DNA from: Ficedula albicollis | Taxonomy: Eukaryota; Chordata; Aves; Passeriformes; Muscicapidae | Direction: 5' to 3' | Assembly: GCF_000247815.1 (NCBI RefSeq) | Contig: NC_021673.1 | Location: 104,387,363-104,451,362, forward strand | Length of the DNA: 64,000 nucleotides | Part shown: in pieces, positions 39,796 to 54,253 of the stretch | How positions within the stretch are numbered: position 1 is the stretch's first letter | How the letters are laid out: every line of letters starts with the position of its first letter | Made by a program: the position numbers and the translations under genes | Notes under the pieces: model-generated | What the model was told of the DNA's origin: nothing | What the model saw: the letters and a program-made list of their open reading frames with translations, nothing else | Databases searched by the model: none

Positions 39796-42467
39796 GAGAA
39801 AAGAAAAAAGAGAAACGAAAATGAAAAATTCAGAGTGAGACAGAGAGAGGGAGAGAGAAGAAGAAAATACAAAAAAAAAAAATTAGCCACCAGAAGAAAA
39901 AGTCTACATTTGACTGAAGTGATAACCTTTGTGTTGCAATGATTAAAATTTTCTGTTCACTCATGTTTTACATAGTGATTGCTGAGAGCTATTTCACTTA
40001 CTGCCTATATATGCTATGTAATGAACAAAACAAGGCTCAAAGATTCCAGGAAACTTTTCTGAAGTGGGAAATACTTTCCATGGGAAAATACTTCCTTTCC
40101 ATGACTTAACTGATGTTTTAAGCCTGTGGCATTACTCTTTGAGCAACTGCATTATTTGAAAAGAGACTATTCAATACCTGGGCACTTCTGCTTACTGAAG
40201 ATTATTTCCTATGAAAGGTGATCAACATTGAACTGGTGGACACATACACTGATAAGAAAGGTGACTTCCGACACATTTCTAGGTAATCCAGTAATATTTT
40301 TGTCTGATTTTATCTGAATACATCATTGTAATTGAGACAGTTCTGAGCTCAGAATGCACAAGAACTGCCTGACTTTAAATTATCAGCTAACCCAGGCACA
40401 GAAAACCTGATAAGATCTTCAAATCCCCTGTAAAGACAAGCTGTTTGTGATTCAGAACCACACAATTTGGAAAAACCTTCAATGTAATAAAATTCCCTGA
40501 AGGAACAGAAAACAGCATGTGAAAAAACGAAACAAAAGCAAACAAATGTTAAATTTGAAAAGTGAATAAACCCCTCCCCTCTCTTCATCCAAGTTGTAAT
40601 GTACACACAGCTGATCTAACCTTTCAGAAGTGATAAAGCACCCCTCAGATTTGGCTCACTAAGTGGGCCTCGAGGGTTTCCATGAGTGTATCTCGGCTGC
40701 TCTAGTTAATACAGTTTGAATAGAAGATAAGAGAGAAACAAAGCTCACATAATAAGATTTTAATTCTGCTACAAGGCAACACTGACATCACATTTAACTA
40801 CAAGATAAAAGCCAGAATACACTGGCGTGCACAGATGGAACACAAATATTTTGCACACTGTTGTTTTTCCCTGTGGATAAGATAGAACTTTTCAAGGGAA
40901 GTAAGAGCAGTAGGGTATGCTAAAATAGATAAAGGTCTACTTGCAGTGCCCTTTCAAAAAAGGGATAGCACTTCATTGTGCTGGCTCATTACATTTCTTG
41001 ATATTCAGAGGAAGCTTTGGTGCCTCAGTGTCTGCTTTGCTTGTTTGCAAATATGCTGTTTGCTAGCATATATAAAGTCAATCAGTCATTCCTCAGGGCT
41101 TGACTTTTAGACCATCATTTTCCTTGTTCTAAAGAAAAAGATCTCCTATCTAAAAGCTGCACGTCCCTTTACCACTTTTCCTGGCTGGCATCCAGTCCCT
41201 GAGCTTACCATTTGCTACACTTTCTTGTTTCGGGGAGAGCAGTAAGGAGTCAGAGCAGAGCCACTGAGAACTTCCACAGCAACGGGAGCTCCTGCTACCT
41301 CACTATTCAAAAATCCTGGCTCTGGGTTTTAAAGTTATGTTTCCCTTTTCCCAGACACCCTCTGCAGGCTCTCACTCTAATTGCTTCCTGTCAATCATCT
41401 TCCCTTTGGACAACTGCACACTTACTGGAAAGGCGGATAAAAACTTCGAAAAAATGGTGTTGGTCCTAGACGATTTCCCATTTGTCTGAGAAACTACACA
41501 AAGAATAATACAGAGTATTTAAGAGCACATAAAGATAATCAGCATAAAAATAGTAGAGGTAGTAATGGGAGTGGCAATGATGACAAGTGTTGCTGTCAAC
41601 TGTTAACCTAATTATTTTTAGGTTGCTCACTGTACACTGACAGACAGCAGACCTTCAATACAGCCCCAAGACTACTCATTAGAACAAACAGTGTCTGCTT
41701 AGGCACACTAATGAAGAGCAGCAGCTCACCAAGCTGAATTGCCTTATTTTGATGTTTGAAATGCATATACAGCACTTTCTCATTCCAACAGAGGGAACCC
41801 TACAGAAATCCATCAAACAGGCTTAAAACCAGACAGTTCATTCAAATATACACTGGACCAAGGTTACTCAAATGACCCAGGCTCAGCTAATGGGTAATGT
41901 GTAGTGGAAGCACTCTGTGGAAGTTAACAATGAGGGAGGGACTAAAGGGGTTGCTGTCCCTAAATGCTCTTATTTAAAGAGCAGTTCTGCATCATTCATC
42001 TAACACCAGGTATGTGGTACTAATATTTTCTCAGTAGAAAAACAGAACAAATTTGTGACAGTTTCACAACAGAATGTATTTACAGGAGCTAATTGATGGA
42101 CATTTGGATTGTCCAGTTCTCTCTCCATGTAATCAGCTATTATATTCCTCATGCAATACAATAGGGATCTCTGAACATCCCAGTGCAAATATCTTTTCCT
42201 TCTTATTCATCACTCATACAGCTACATTCAAAGAATACACTCTGCAAGTGAAATGAGTGCTGAACTAACTAACAAAAAAAAATCTATCTCCAGCAATAAC
42301 AATGGAGATGGGAATTTGAGTGTCATGAGTTTCTTAGTGGGCAGATGTGCAACAAGAATGTCTTTTCTCCTCTTGTTTAGTGGTGTTCTACAATTGCTGT
42401 GTACAAGTAAAAGCACAGTTTAGTAAATTAACAATCCAAATGTAATACTGCAAATGGACTCCAGCAC

Positions 42468-42499
42468 AAAAAAAAAAAAAAAGCAAAAAAAAAAAAAAA
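42468..42499. repeat. Paired A15 tracts separated by GC
   Basis: Fifteen A, then GC, then fifteen A, then GC: a two-copy 17-base unit. It is probably a small slippage or duplication product. Confidence 0.9.
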
Positions 42500-44968
42500 G
42501 CATCATTGTTTGACAAAAAAGCCTTTTTTCTAAAGGACAATATGGAGAAGGCATGAAGGTGAGTTCTTTATGAAGTAAAGAGAGCTGACTGAAACGTTAC
42601 CAAGTCTATGTTAACACAAATAGACTGTGAGAATGAAACTTAATGAAGAAATAAAGGGTCAATCATAAAGAGAAAATCAGTGCAAAATATTGTTTATATT
42701 CAGCCCCTTGAGAATAGAAAAGGAGCAACCTTAGTTCTGCACTTAGATCTCACCTATGACATTATTCTTTGGATTTTTTTCCTAGTGTGCAGGACCCTTC
42801 TGAGCATGTCACCCAGCTACTCTTGTTCAGATTCTGATCTAGCTGAGTATCAAACAATTCTTCAGTAATGAAGATTGAGGTTTAATGACTTGATGTGTAA
42901 TTTTGGCTTCTGCAATCTGCTTCTTGATTTTATCTTTTGCATAAACTGAACAAAACACAGCAATTTATCAGCTATCCGTGGACATTTCAAGATTTATATA
43001 CATTGCAGCTCTCAATTTTTATTCTACATTTCCTTTCATTAGAACACTGCAGTCAAGCTAGATTAATTGAGGCAAGCCAACATTGTAACAGCTCTGTTGA
43101 ATAGCAGCAGATGCCTTTATTCTCTGCATCCCTCTATAAAACAAAATTTTTAAAAATTTGAGTCTCTATATAAATATTTCCCTCAGAAGACAATACAAAG
43201 ATTCCAGGCATCTGTTTCTCATTAAGCCAATTACCAATTGTTTAAAATAACAATCCAGTAAAGTCCATATTTATTAAATTTATTAATGAACTCTACGAGC
43301 CAAATTCTGCAAGTGGAACAAGATAAAATGATGAATAGTGAGCTAGATAGGCAAGAGTGACCTGGCACTGAAATGTCCCAATCCTGACATTAGGTGGAAT
43401 AATAAATACCCAATCTGAACCTCCCCTGGCACCAACTTGATGCTGTTTACTTTCGTCCTGTTACTTGTTACCTGGGAGAAGAGACCCACCCTTGTTACAA
43501 CCTCATGTCAGGTAGCTGAAATGAGAGGTAAGGCCTCACATGTCCAAATCTGGCTCCCTACCTTGCCCTAAGTCAACCTGAATCATAGTTCTATAAGAAT
43601 ATATTTGCAAGTGTATCTTAGACAATACCCTAAAAAAGTATGGTTTGGTTTTTTGGGTTTTTTTCTGTATTAGGTACCTGAATTTTGAAGCTATCATTCC
43701 CTCTAACTTCACTGTAGTCATAATGGCTGGCAACTAAAACTGTCATATCACTCAAAATACAATCACTTGATATGATACCAGATCAAACTTGAATTCTGGC
43801 ATAAATCAAGATAATTCTTCTGTTTTTCATTAGAAGATGCTAAAACTCTTCCAAGTGTGAACAGAGACTATATGGTGAAGGGACTACTTCACTGCTTTAA
43901 TGCACATGAATTTCAACTATTAAAAATGTGTGTGTATTAGGGACATCAAAATAGTACTTTCTATAGAGTATTTTTTTTCCTTTTTCTTCATGAAAACAGA
44001 GAGGAAACCAACCTTTTCAGGTTTTTTTCTTCCAGTATTATTGCACTATGAAGCTTGAGTACTCCAAAACACTGCTGCTCCACACTAAAACAGCCATAGT
44101 GGTAGCACAATCTGAATATTTCATGACACCAAAAAGATCATGCTACTATTACATTTCAAGATTTCTCAGTCAGGTTTCCAGGGACTCCAGCAGGGAGTGA
44201 GTGTAAATACTGATGAAGCACAAGCAGACCTCTGTGTCAGTGTGCAGTTAGACAAAAACTTAGTAACTACATTAGATTCTTGGCACTTGGAAAAGAATTA
44301 TTTCAAAAAGATTCAACCAGATCCCCTACAAGATATTTAAGGCAATTCCACTGTAGCATACTTCAGCTAAAAGAAAACATACTCCCAGTTGTGTCAAATG
44401 AAAGACATATGCTTCCCAACTAGACTGTCCTTCTACCTCAGCGATTTTCAAATATCAATTAATGGCAGGAATAAAATCTTTTTTAAAAATGTCACCAAAA
44501 ATAAGAAACACAGTACCAGTAACAAGAAATAAAAAGTAATCCACACAACAGTTAAACTTTAAAGAAGCCCTAAATCCTGCACATAGAGCAGCTTTTCTAG
44601 CTTTCTTTGTGTACCAGAGATATACGTGCTTAGTAAATACCAGTAAAATAAACACAAATGCTGTGCAAAAAACTGACAAATGGAGGGAAAATATGTCAAT
44701 CTCAAACCAGATCTACAAATAAACATATAAAAAGCACGAGCAATTTATGTGATTTTCCTTGTATTCAAACACTTTTGTATGTTCTAGCTACTCTCGCTTC
44801 TATAGACTTGATTCACAATGTAACCATCGAAACTTGAAATTCAAGCTATCGATGGTGTAAAAGAGGAGACAATTAAAAAGTCAGTGGCAAAACTGAAATG
44901 TGCAGAAAACTACTAGGAAAGCAGCAAGGCACCAAATTTGCTTAGGTTTAAAAAGCATTTCCCAGTGC

Positions 44969-45111
44969 AAAAACAAAGCAATTGCATTGGTATGCTTTGG
45001 CAGCTCAACCTGTTTAACATCAAAATTCAGATAATGTTGCCAAAAACAAAGCAATTGCATTGGTATGCTTTGGAAGCTCCACCTGTTTAACATCAAAATT
45101 CAGATAATGTT
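44969..45111. repeat. Two-copy tandem duplication, 73 bp unit
   Basis: Unit 1 starts at 44969 and unit 2 at 45042; both begin aaaaacaaagcaattgcatt. I see two internal substitutions (ggcagctcaacc against ggaagctccacc). Unit 2 loses the match after ataatgtt. Confidence 0.9.
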
Positions 45112-45640
45112 ACTGCTTTTGCCCTCCAAAACACGAGAAGAAGGGGCTTACTATCCACACTAGGAGTTTAATTCCACTGCCTCAATGTACTGTAAATAAT
45201 ACAGTCTCTTGAAAGGGTACAATTAATGGAAACAAAATTCTTTGCAGAATAAAGCACTGCTCAAAATAAAGGCTCAAGGATTAGGCTTTAGCATAGCAAC
45301 TACAGGTATTTTATATAAAAGCATAAGTACTCTACAACTGAATTTCTTTTTTTCTCCTTCTCTTTACAGCATCATCAAGCTGCAGCCCCAGTCCACAGCA
45401 ATCCTGCAGTACACCAGTAAGTGGACCAGGAAAACAGCTAGTAAAAGAAAAGAACTAGAAAACACTGAGGATGCTATCTGATTTAAGGAGCAATTTGTGT
45501 TCTTTATAAACTGATGTTAGCTCTATAAAACTGACTACCAGTGTGGGGGAAAAAAAAGGAAGAATTACCATTTCACATCACATTGTTTTCTGTGTATATA
45601 CAGGAGCACAGATTTTTCTTTTTCCTTTTTATGTGAGTTA

Positions 45641-46035
45641 ACAGCCATACAGGGTCAAACCAGAGGTCCATACAAACGATTAGTTTTTCTACAACAGAAG
45701 TAGTAGCAGATGTTTACAAAAAAGTATGAAGAACAGAGCAAATAGAGAGTGAATCTTTCCCCAGCACACCCTTTTAGCTTCTAGCAATCAATAGCTTTCC
45801 TGAGCAATCTCTTCCTCAGCCAGAGACTGTACACAGCCATTGTGTTTAATAATAAATTTGTCGAGCCCATTTTTTAACCCATTTGTAATTTTAGCTTCAC
45901 AGCATCTTGAGGCAATGAGCTCCACGATGTAATTATGTGCTGTGTGAAAAATATTTCCTTTTGTTCATTCTAAACCTGCTGCTTAATAGCCTTGTTGGGT
46001 GCTCCTGATTCCCTGTATTATAAGGAATAATGAAT
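45641..46035. mobile_element. Old interspersed repeat, probably CR1-type, widespread in amniotes
   Basis: The phrase acagggtcaaaccagaggtc near the left end, and gtgtgaaaaatatttccttt followed by gttcattctaaacctgctgc near 45942-45985, match a repeat I remember from turtle, crocodilian and bird genomes. The copy is heavily diverged. I am not sure of the family name or orientation. Confidence 0.55.
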
Positions 46036-49000
46036 AATTGCTGTTAGCATTGCAGAAGTAACACTGATCTCTGACACAGCTCAGAATATCCTAAGGGCAT
46101 ATTACAGCCAGGAATGAGTGATATATCACTGTCCTGGAAAGAAAGTAGAGACTCAGTACTGGAGCTGATAAAGTGGCTCTGTGTCACTTTTTAAGGATTT
46201 CCTTACTCATATAATCTTTACATGCTTTGTTATGGCAACCTTAGGGAAGCTGTGTGCCACAGTGTTACCCAGAGCATAATAGCTGGAGTTTGAGTGGGTG
46301 AAATGTTGTAAAGTAGTAAGTGTAGTAAAACTACAAATCTGAAATGCAGAGTTTTACTTCAGTTTTCTTTGTCAGTTGACAAGAGACACCAACAAAAACC
46401 AGAAACAGCTGCAGATAAAAAAATCAAGGTTAAGTGAACAAAAGCTCAGCAGATATCACAGCCTAACGCAGCGGACAATGTTCTGGAATACCTTTCAAGC
46501 AAACAATACACTAAAGTGTTCTGGCAATGACTAATGGTTGACAGCACATGAAAGAGCAATACTGGGATCACAAAAGAGTGAAGAACTGTTGCATGAAGAC
46601 TTTCTCAAGATTAAAAATCATCTGTCTCAACTTGACAGTCATTCTTAGATTCAGAGGACTTTGGAAGGACATAAAAAATCTAAAAAGAGCTTTGCACTAC
46701 AAGCTTTCTCCCATCTATTTAAGTCCCTTCTGTTCTTTTCTAACTACTCATGTGGGGTTGGAGGTGGCTGCTTTTACTGCTATTTCCTGAGTAAGCAGAT
46801 GCAGGATCTGACCTCCCTTTCTAACATTTGTTATGTCATACTGGAAGTCTGCTGCTAGGCCATCATTTTTGGCAAGGAAAAGCACAGAGATGGCTCATGT
46901 AGATATTTAGTGTAAACAATCTGAATGGTAACATTATGTCATATCAAAACTCTAAGCTCTCTGATACCACCAAGTATTTATGCATCAAAGGCAAAGTATT
47001 CCTGTTGCCATCTCCCAGACTAATCAGAAACTATACTTACTTCAGGAACCAATACTGCACTGTGTGGAAGTTTCCACCACCCCAAGGCAAGCAGTAGGAG
47101 ACATTCTATTCAGAAAGGAACCCTTTACACATAGGACAGAGACAAAAATCTCCTGTTTCACAAACGAGCTAATGCTCCCTTTGCTGCAGGCTCCCTTTGT
47201 TAGCTGAAGGCAGCCACAGCTATGTCTGCCTCTGAACATCCCCAGCCTGTGCATCAAGGAAGGTCCTCACTTCTTTTTATCCTCTTTGGTGTGTGGTGTA
47301 AGAGCAGAGATCACCTGTCTCTTGGAGACTCAGACCTCTCTCCTGAAGATACAAGACCTTCTTTTCTGTAATATCTTAAGGACAGTTATTATAGCATAGG
47401 CAAACACCTAAAAGCTAGATGAGTAATAACTGAGCTCAGCTCATTTTAACAGAAACATATGCCATTTATTTTTAACACAGACCAAAGCAGAGCACTGTCA
47501 GTCATGAATCTTTTTAAGTTAAGGGGAAGAAACTGCACCATTTTTCTGGACAGATACTCAAGCTTCTTCACCTTTACATGAGTAAATCTATGATGTCCCT
47601 TGTGTGGCTTCTATTTAGGTAAATAGTAAAATGTAAAATAGGAAAGAAGGTATATTCAAAGCAACTTTAAAACAGACCTTAAATCCCTTTAAAACCAACT
47701 GAACTTACACATGTGCTTAAGGTCTTCCCTGTCTTGGCTTCCAAATCATGTTGTAGACCTAAACCTTTCAGCTTTTGTGTATGGATTTACATGGAGTGAC
47801 TCTGACCTGCTGTGTCTGTCTTGTGAAGAAGTGTCAATATGTGAATTTTCATCAGTCTTGAACTGAGCTGCAAACCCAGTAACTCCAGTAATTTTACACG
47901 GTTGATGCTGCCATCACGTAATTTCTGAAATATTGACTCTCACTGACAGTATTTCACAAAGCCAGCCTGCTCCTCCTTCTGCTCACCTCCTGGGCTGCTT
48001 TGCTTCCATGGGTACTCTGGACTTCCCATCAGCTTTGCCCTGGAGGCTGATTTCTGCCCATCCTTACCCTGGTTATCTTTGCCTGACCAAGGTGCCTGCA
48101 TCTTCTCACAGCTGTTTAGCAGCTCATGCTCTCTACACCTCTGAAAGGACTTGCTGTGGACCCAGGGTGACCTCAGTATTAATTAGTAAGAGAGATGCAG
48201 AGCCAAGCAGCTCAGAGAACAGCACAGCCCCACAGCAGTGCAGGCAGGGGCATCACAGAGTCCTGGTGTGATGGGGAACCAGGGGAGCAGCTATCACACA
48301 CAGACAGAGGCAATGGCAGGAAACCAGCAAGAGAGAACAGAAGCTTGCCAGCCCCCCTGTCTGCCAATTACGATCTGGCAGGTTTTCAGTGGACTTAACA
48401 CGGCCCACAGACTCTTTTGGGCCCATCAAATCAGTATGCTGAAACAACAAAAAAAATCATTCCTGCTAGAAAATGATAAGCATCTGTTCCATTGACAGGA
48501 CAATCAGTAAAGCACTACAGGAAACATGTAAGAAGTCTTGTATTCCAGTTAGAAAATTTCCTAAAAGATACTCTGATCCACACGCTACATAAAAATACAA
48601 ATTTTCATTTCCTGAAAAATTTGTAATGGCTACTCTAACTTATTTTAAACAAATGCATTACAGAAAATATTGCATATTTTACATATGCTGTGGATAAACT
48701 AATGCTAAATGAAAACTCCAATAGCTAAATTATGCTAATTTGATTTGAAAAGTGTTCCTCTCACTTTACAAACAGCCAGTAATAACGTTCTGGTCATGAG
48801 ACCAGCATTGGACTAAAATGCCTAATTATTTGTAGTGAATAAATGCAATCTATAGAAATCACCAAGTGTATATATAATTAATAGATTATAATTGCATTTA
48901 ACATCATCTGCATAATTTAAAATGGAATAACTACATGACTGATTTTTTATGTCTTTTTAAAGGGCACTAATAAAATATGAAGAAGGTAAGAAGGCTTATA

Positions 49001-49974
49001 TGAGTAGGAAGTAATGAATAATATCTTGAACATTAAAGCACAATATATTATTCTGTGCACATAAATTGGACCAATTCATTTTTGCAGGTGCAATGGGAAA
49101 AAGTATGGTACATCAGCACTTTTCAAAAGTAAATAATATGTTAACTGAAGAAGGGATTACAGATTCTGATCAAATATTGAATGTCTTATTTGAATAATTA
49201 ATAAGTCAGGCTGGTGCAAACATGCAGCAAATAGCCTGCAACATTTCAAAAACTTTTCTTTCTTTCAAATCATACTTGTCACCAGCATTTAGGATGTTTC
49301 ACCTATCACCTTACTGCTGTGAGCATTAAAGCCATTCTTGCAGATTTCCCCGTGGAAACTCACATTATGACTGAAATGATGTTCAGTGGCCTCATTTAGT
49401 TTCTTAGTGTCGTGTTCAATAGCCTATAACAATACATAGAATGGCTAAATCTGAAATTAAACCCTGATTTCCATAGGTACAGCGAGAGCATAAATTTGAT
49501 ACCAGCAAAACCATAGTAGCAAGATCAGTCAGCAAAAACGACTTCACTAATGGACAACCAGAGCAAAATACAATGAGAAGTCAGCTAAGTACAGTTTGAC
49601 AGTTTCTCAACCTGTGGCTGCCAACGGGATGAAGACAAGACAGGCAGGAGAATAATGTTCAACAGATTGCACATGCTAAAACAGTGGAATGATGTGTGAG
49701 TGTTTGTTATTAATGTGTACATCCAAACATGTAGGAAGGAAACAGTAGGATGGAAAAGGTTAATTCTTTCCATTAATATATAAAATCTCTGTTAATTACC
49801 TGGACTTATCACATGTGGATACAGGACTTTCAAAGATCTGCCCAGTACTAAGTTGACAATAATCACTGAAACTTGGAAAGTATTTCTTATATTGCTACTA
49901 TTTTGCATTGCACATGCCCACAAACCTTTCCAGAATAAACTGAGAAAGATTCTGCAGTGTCTTCAGAGAATAAA

Positions 49975-50118
49975 GGATCCTAATGATGGAGTCACAGGGC
50001 AGGAATATGGGGGGGAAGATTCACACCAGTTTTGAGAGACTGCTGTGGATCCTAATGATGGAGTCACAGGGCAGGAATACGGGGGGGAAGATTCAAACCA
50101 GTTTTGAGAGACTGCTGT
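49975..50118. repeat. Two-copy tandem duplication, 72 bp unit
   Basis: Units 49975-50046 and 50047-50118 both start ggatcctaatgatggagtca and abut exactly. I count two substitutions (aatatgg/aatacgg and cacacc/caaacc). Each contains a 7-base G run. Confidence 0.94.
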
Positions 50119-53100
50119 AATGGCTGGACTTAAGATGGGAAAAAGCCCCACAACCTCCTGAAGCAAACTGAAACTTTATTACCATGAGATAATGAAGTGC
50201 CAGAGGCACATCCACAAAACTGCATGCAACAGTTAAAACTACCTATTTTAACTGCTTATGTAGACTCACTCATTAAGGATCAGAATAACATCAGAGGTGC
50301 TTATCATGCTTTAAACTAGCTTTAATTTTCAGTCCAGCTATGCTGAGATACGAAACAAATGTCTGCTAAACACCTGATCATAGGAAAGACACCCAGGACG
50401 TCTTCAGGACAAAGAAAAATGACATGTTACAGCACATTTTTCCTTGCTGACATATTTTGTACTCATTCATATGTTCACCTCAGCATGAACCAGGACTACC
50501 AGACTCAGTAGAAGCAGTGAATGATTGAAACAGCTGCCAGAGCTCCTACATAAGAACAACCGCACTCGTTTATCTATCCCATTGATCAGCTTAAGAACCT
50601 GAACCTCACGACTTTTGAGTGGACCAACATTTTTCTGAGTGGATCAATACCATCAGTCTCTGTTCTAACTGCTTAGAGAGATACAATGGTCATCAAGGAT
50701 GCACTTTAAAGATACCAGGCTCTCCTTAAAACATGGTCTAAACTTTACATACAAGACAAAGTCTGGCAGACTTTAATGAAGAAAAAAATTTGGCTGCATT
50801 ATGTATCCGTGCTCTTGTTAGGTGTCCTTGCTGCCTGAGATCATACGAAGTTCAGACTGTTTAGGCTGCTGAGAAGAAGAAAACAAGAGGTCCATACCCA
50901 AGTAAATCACAGACCGATCAGTACCAAAACCAGCTGAATCACAGCACGAGCAAACAGCTGCCTACGCCCCCACTGAGAGTAATCCTAAGGATACTGGAAG
51001 TGTTCTAGCCTATACACCTCTGCAATTTTATTATTCAAACAGATAAAAGCACAAAGCCTTTCTAATGAAGCCATGACCTGCCTAAATCTATTTTCTGTGA
51101 TAAGAATAAATTCTAATTAAACCTGCTTAAACAAAACAAATTAGAGAGCGGTTTCTGCAAATACATGCACTTTTATTCAAATTGGAGGAGAATGCATTTA
51201 GGAGAGTGGGAGAGAGAAAACAGTGTGATTTAGAAAGTTATGGAACATCCTGAACACTGGGCAGTTAACCACGCTGTGACATAAGGCAGTGTCACGTGAC
51301 TGATATTAAGCACTGTGACAGCACTTCTCATCCATGTGAAATCTTTTAAGAAGTGAAATTCAGGGTGACAAAGGATAGGATTAGAATTGCATAAAACTCG
51401 CTGACAACAAGAGACATTCAGCAAACTGAATGTCCTTCCTCTGAACGGAAAATATCCCAAACTGCCATACAATTAAAATTGTTGACAACTGATTCTTGCT
51501 GATCAACAGCTGTAAGTCACCCATTCTTGTACAAGACTTAAACAGATATTGCATGCACTGGGAAGCTGTCATGACCAACAAAGGCTATTCACCAGTGAAT
51601 GTTGTTTTGGGTTTGGGATTACTTTATTTCAACAATTTTGTATTGATCTGGAGCAAAACAAACAAAAACATGCTTTGTGGATCAGGCAGTTGCTCGTTTT
51701 TGCTACTTCTTTCAACCTCCCTACATATGATCATATGAACAGTGCCTAGTTTTCCAGTGCTCAAATGTCTGGGATAATCCCAACCAGGAACAAGTTACCT
51801 GGTATTGTTGGAAGGCTTTTGCAGATCCCACAGCAGGTGTGAAGAAAGTGGTTATGTCTGAACAAAGTGCTTTGATAAAGGAGGAGTCCCTGCTTTGAAT
51901 AAGGGACCTCTATATTCCCATTTATTTGGGTTATCCCTCATTGTGTATGACAGAACACTTACATAGTTATATATGGCTTAACCAAACCACCACACCTTTC
52001 CAGTACTAAAGATTAATGGAACTTGGAATTCAGTGATTGTTCTGAGCTCCACCTGAACAGATGAAATTTGAAAAAAAAAACCATAATAGCAGTGATCTCT
52101 ATGGATGAGTATTTCTAACAATTTTCCATGCCATTTTCATTGGACAAGTTCCCACTATTTCACTTCAATCTCTATTTCTGTTATGTTTATAATGCCTAAT
52201 AAGTTTTCCCCTGTATTACAAAAACAGAAAGAGAGACACAGTTACCTGCTCCTGGTTCTTAAAGACACAGATGTTGTCCTTCCTATATTTACACTCTGGA
52301 TTAATGCCCCCATCCTCACCCAGTGTTCCAGAGTCTTTCTGTTTTCTGTGTAACTTGTGTCTCATGGGATAGAAAATACCCTGCACTGATTGCGATACTA
52401 TCTCAGCTGGTGTTGCAGAATATCAAATAAAATCAGACAAAAAGCTGTGATAAAAATGTACAGGTTGAAGGTGAGAAAGATTAGTTGGAGTCAAAAGGAA
52501 CATGCAGGAAAAAACAGGGCCAAGCTGGGTCCTACCAGTAGCTATAATAACATAACATGATATTAAAAAAATACTCTATTTTCCTACTATTTTCAAGATT
52601 TCAGAACAGGGGCCCAGAAACACAACTCTTAAAAGTACCATGTGGCAGCAAATTTGTCTTCCAGCTGGAACCAGAGAGAAAGAAAAGATGCACTGGAGAG
52701 TGGGTTTGACTGACAGGATTCTAGTCTGTTACGGCTTTGTATGACAGCAGAAAATGGAAATTGTATCAGACTTCTTTCAAAGTCAGACATTATTCTAAGA
52801 GTGGTTTCGAGGAAAAAATCCCAAAGTAGGCACCTGTGGGACAAACATCCTCCATGAAAACATTCCTGCTTGTCTGCAACACTTTCTGCTTCCCCAAACA
52901 AGGATCTGTATTTCTACTGGTTTTAGAGAGTTTTCCCCCCTATTTTGTTTCTTAAAACCATTTTGTATTTATCCCAGATATTCTACCAGCCAATGAAATT
53001 TTATCAGTGAGATGGTTTTTACTGACGATTACCACACCTACCTTAGCATATCTACACTAGCCTATCTTCTGAAGTTCCATTTAAATGAATACACTGCCAT

Positions 53101-53817
53101 TAAGACAGAATTTCTTTCATTATCCCCAATTATTTTCAACACTCATCTCCAAATTCTCTTTAAATTGTCCATTTTTTATGACTACCTTTGGCCACAACCA
53201 CCCAAGGTGTAGCTTGACCATAGCCAGAAAACCTATTTTTAAATACTTTAATCAATCTCTAACAGGTGGTCTGAAGTGCTAAACTGAAACGAATTGTTTA
53301 ACACACATTAGATAATATATTTAATGTTCCTGACCTTGACAGGCACCCTGAGCCTGTATTCTTCTATTTAACTATTCTAATTTAGACATTAATACAGTTA
53401 CACTGGTGCAACACATCAGAATGAAGACCATGCAGCACAGAAGGAACATACTCAGTGCAGTTTATCATGACAGTAGATAACAGTACTGTATTTGAAATAG
53501 TATTGGTATAATGATATAAAATAATTTCTGGACTGAAACAGCTAACCGCCAGAAACCCTTGAGAAAGGATGTGTTCAATAGAAGGGGAGGAGAGGGAAGA
53601 TGAGACAGACAATAGGGAGGAAAGCCTAAGAGATAAAGCCACATGGAGGAACCTTTTTTTAAATTCTGTTATTGACACAGTCCTGTTAGTGGTAGTAAGT
53701 GAGGCTGATCTGAGCAGGACCCCCTTTGCAACTCTTGGCTTTTCAAAGGAAACTCTGGTTTGAGATAATGGAAGCTCAGAACTCCCTATCATGGAACATA
53801 ATGTAAAATTGATTTTT

Positions 53818-53960
53818 CCGGGCTCTATCTACACAAAGTTGCACTGGTTTAATTAAAGGTGTGTTTTAAAATCAATTTTGTTAAACCAGTCTGAGCTCCT
53901 GTGTGGACACTCTGAAATCGATTTGGAACTGTCTTATGCCAACTAACCTTAATTTGGCAA
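53818..53960. mobile_element. Possible ancient DNA-transposon-like relic
   Basis: The words gggctctatctacacaaagt, ctggtttaattaaa, gttaaaccagt and gtgtggacactctgaaatcg resemble the self-complementary 'gtgtagac ... ttaaaccagt' repeats common in reptile genomes. It is a weak recognition by style only; no terminal inverted repeat or target duplication was established. Confidence 0.3.
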
Positions 53961-54253
53961 AGAAACACTTTACACTGAGTAGTCACCAATTAAAGTTGAT
54001 CCAGAAACAGGGTTAAAAATAAAACTTATCTGAAATTGTAAGACTTTAATGTATTTATCTGTTTTTGCCCTAGTTATGCCAAACCATGCTGGCCTCCAGT
54101 AACCTAATTGATCTGTTTAGGAAGCAGATAAAGTCATTACTTGGATTTATGGCCCTTTGACAATGGACATTTTTGAAAAGGATATAGTGAAATCCCTGTG
54201 AGAGTACCCAGTTTAAAACCAAAAGTGGCAGATGAAAGGAGGAAGTGATGAAT

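Noticed and set aside
38817..39890. 357-codon open frame of repeating FSFLF-type residues on the minus strand
   Set aside because: Produced by the GAAAA microsatellite; a 5-base unit with no stop codons stays open in this frame.
53382..53792. 136-codon minus-strand open frame
   Set aside because: No family resemblance, and no splice-site or start context. It lies in a long intron.
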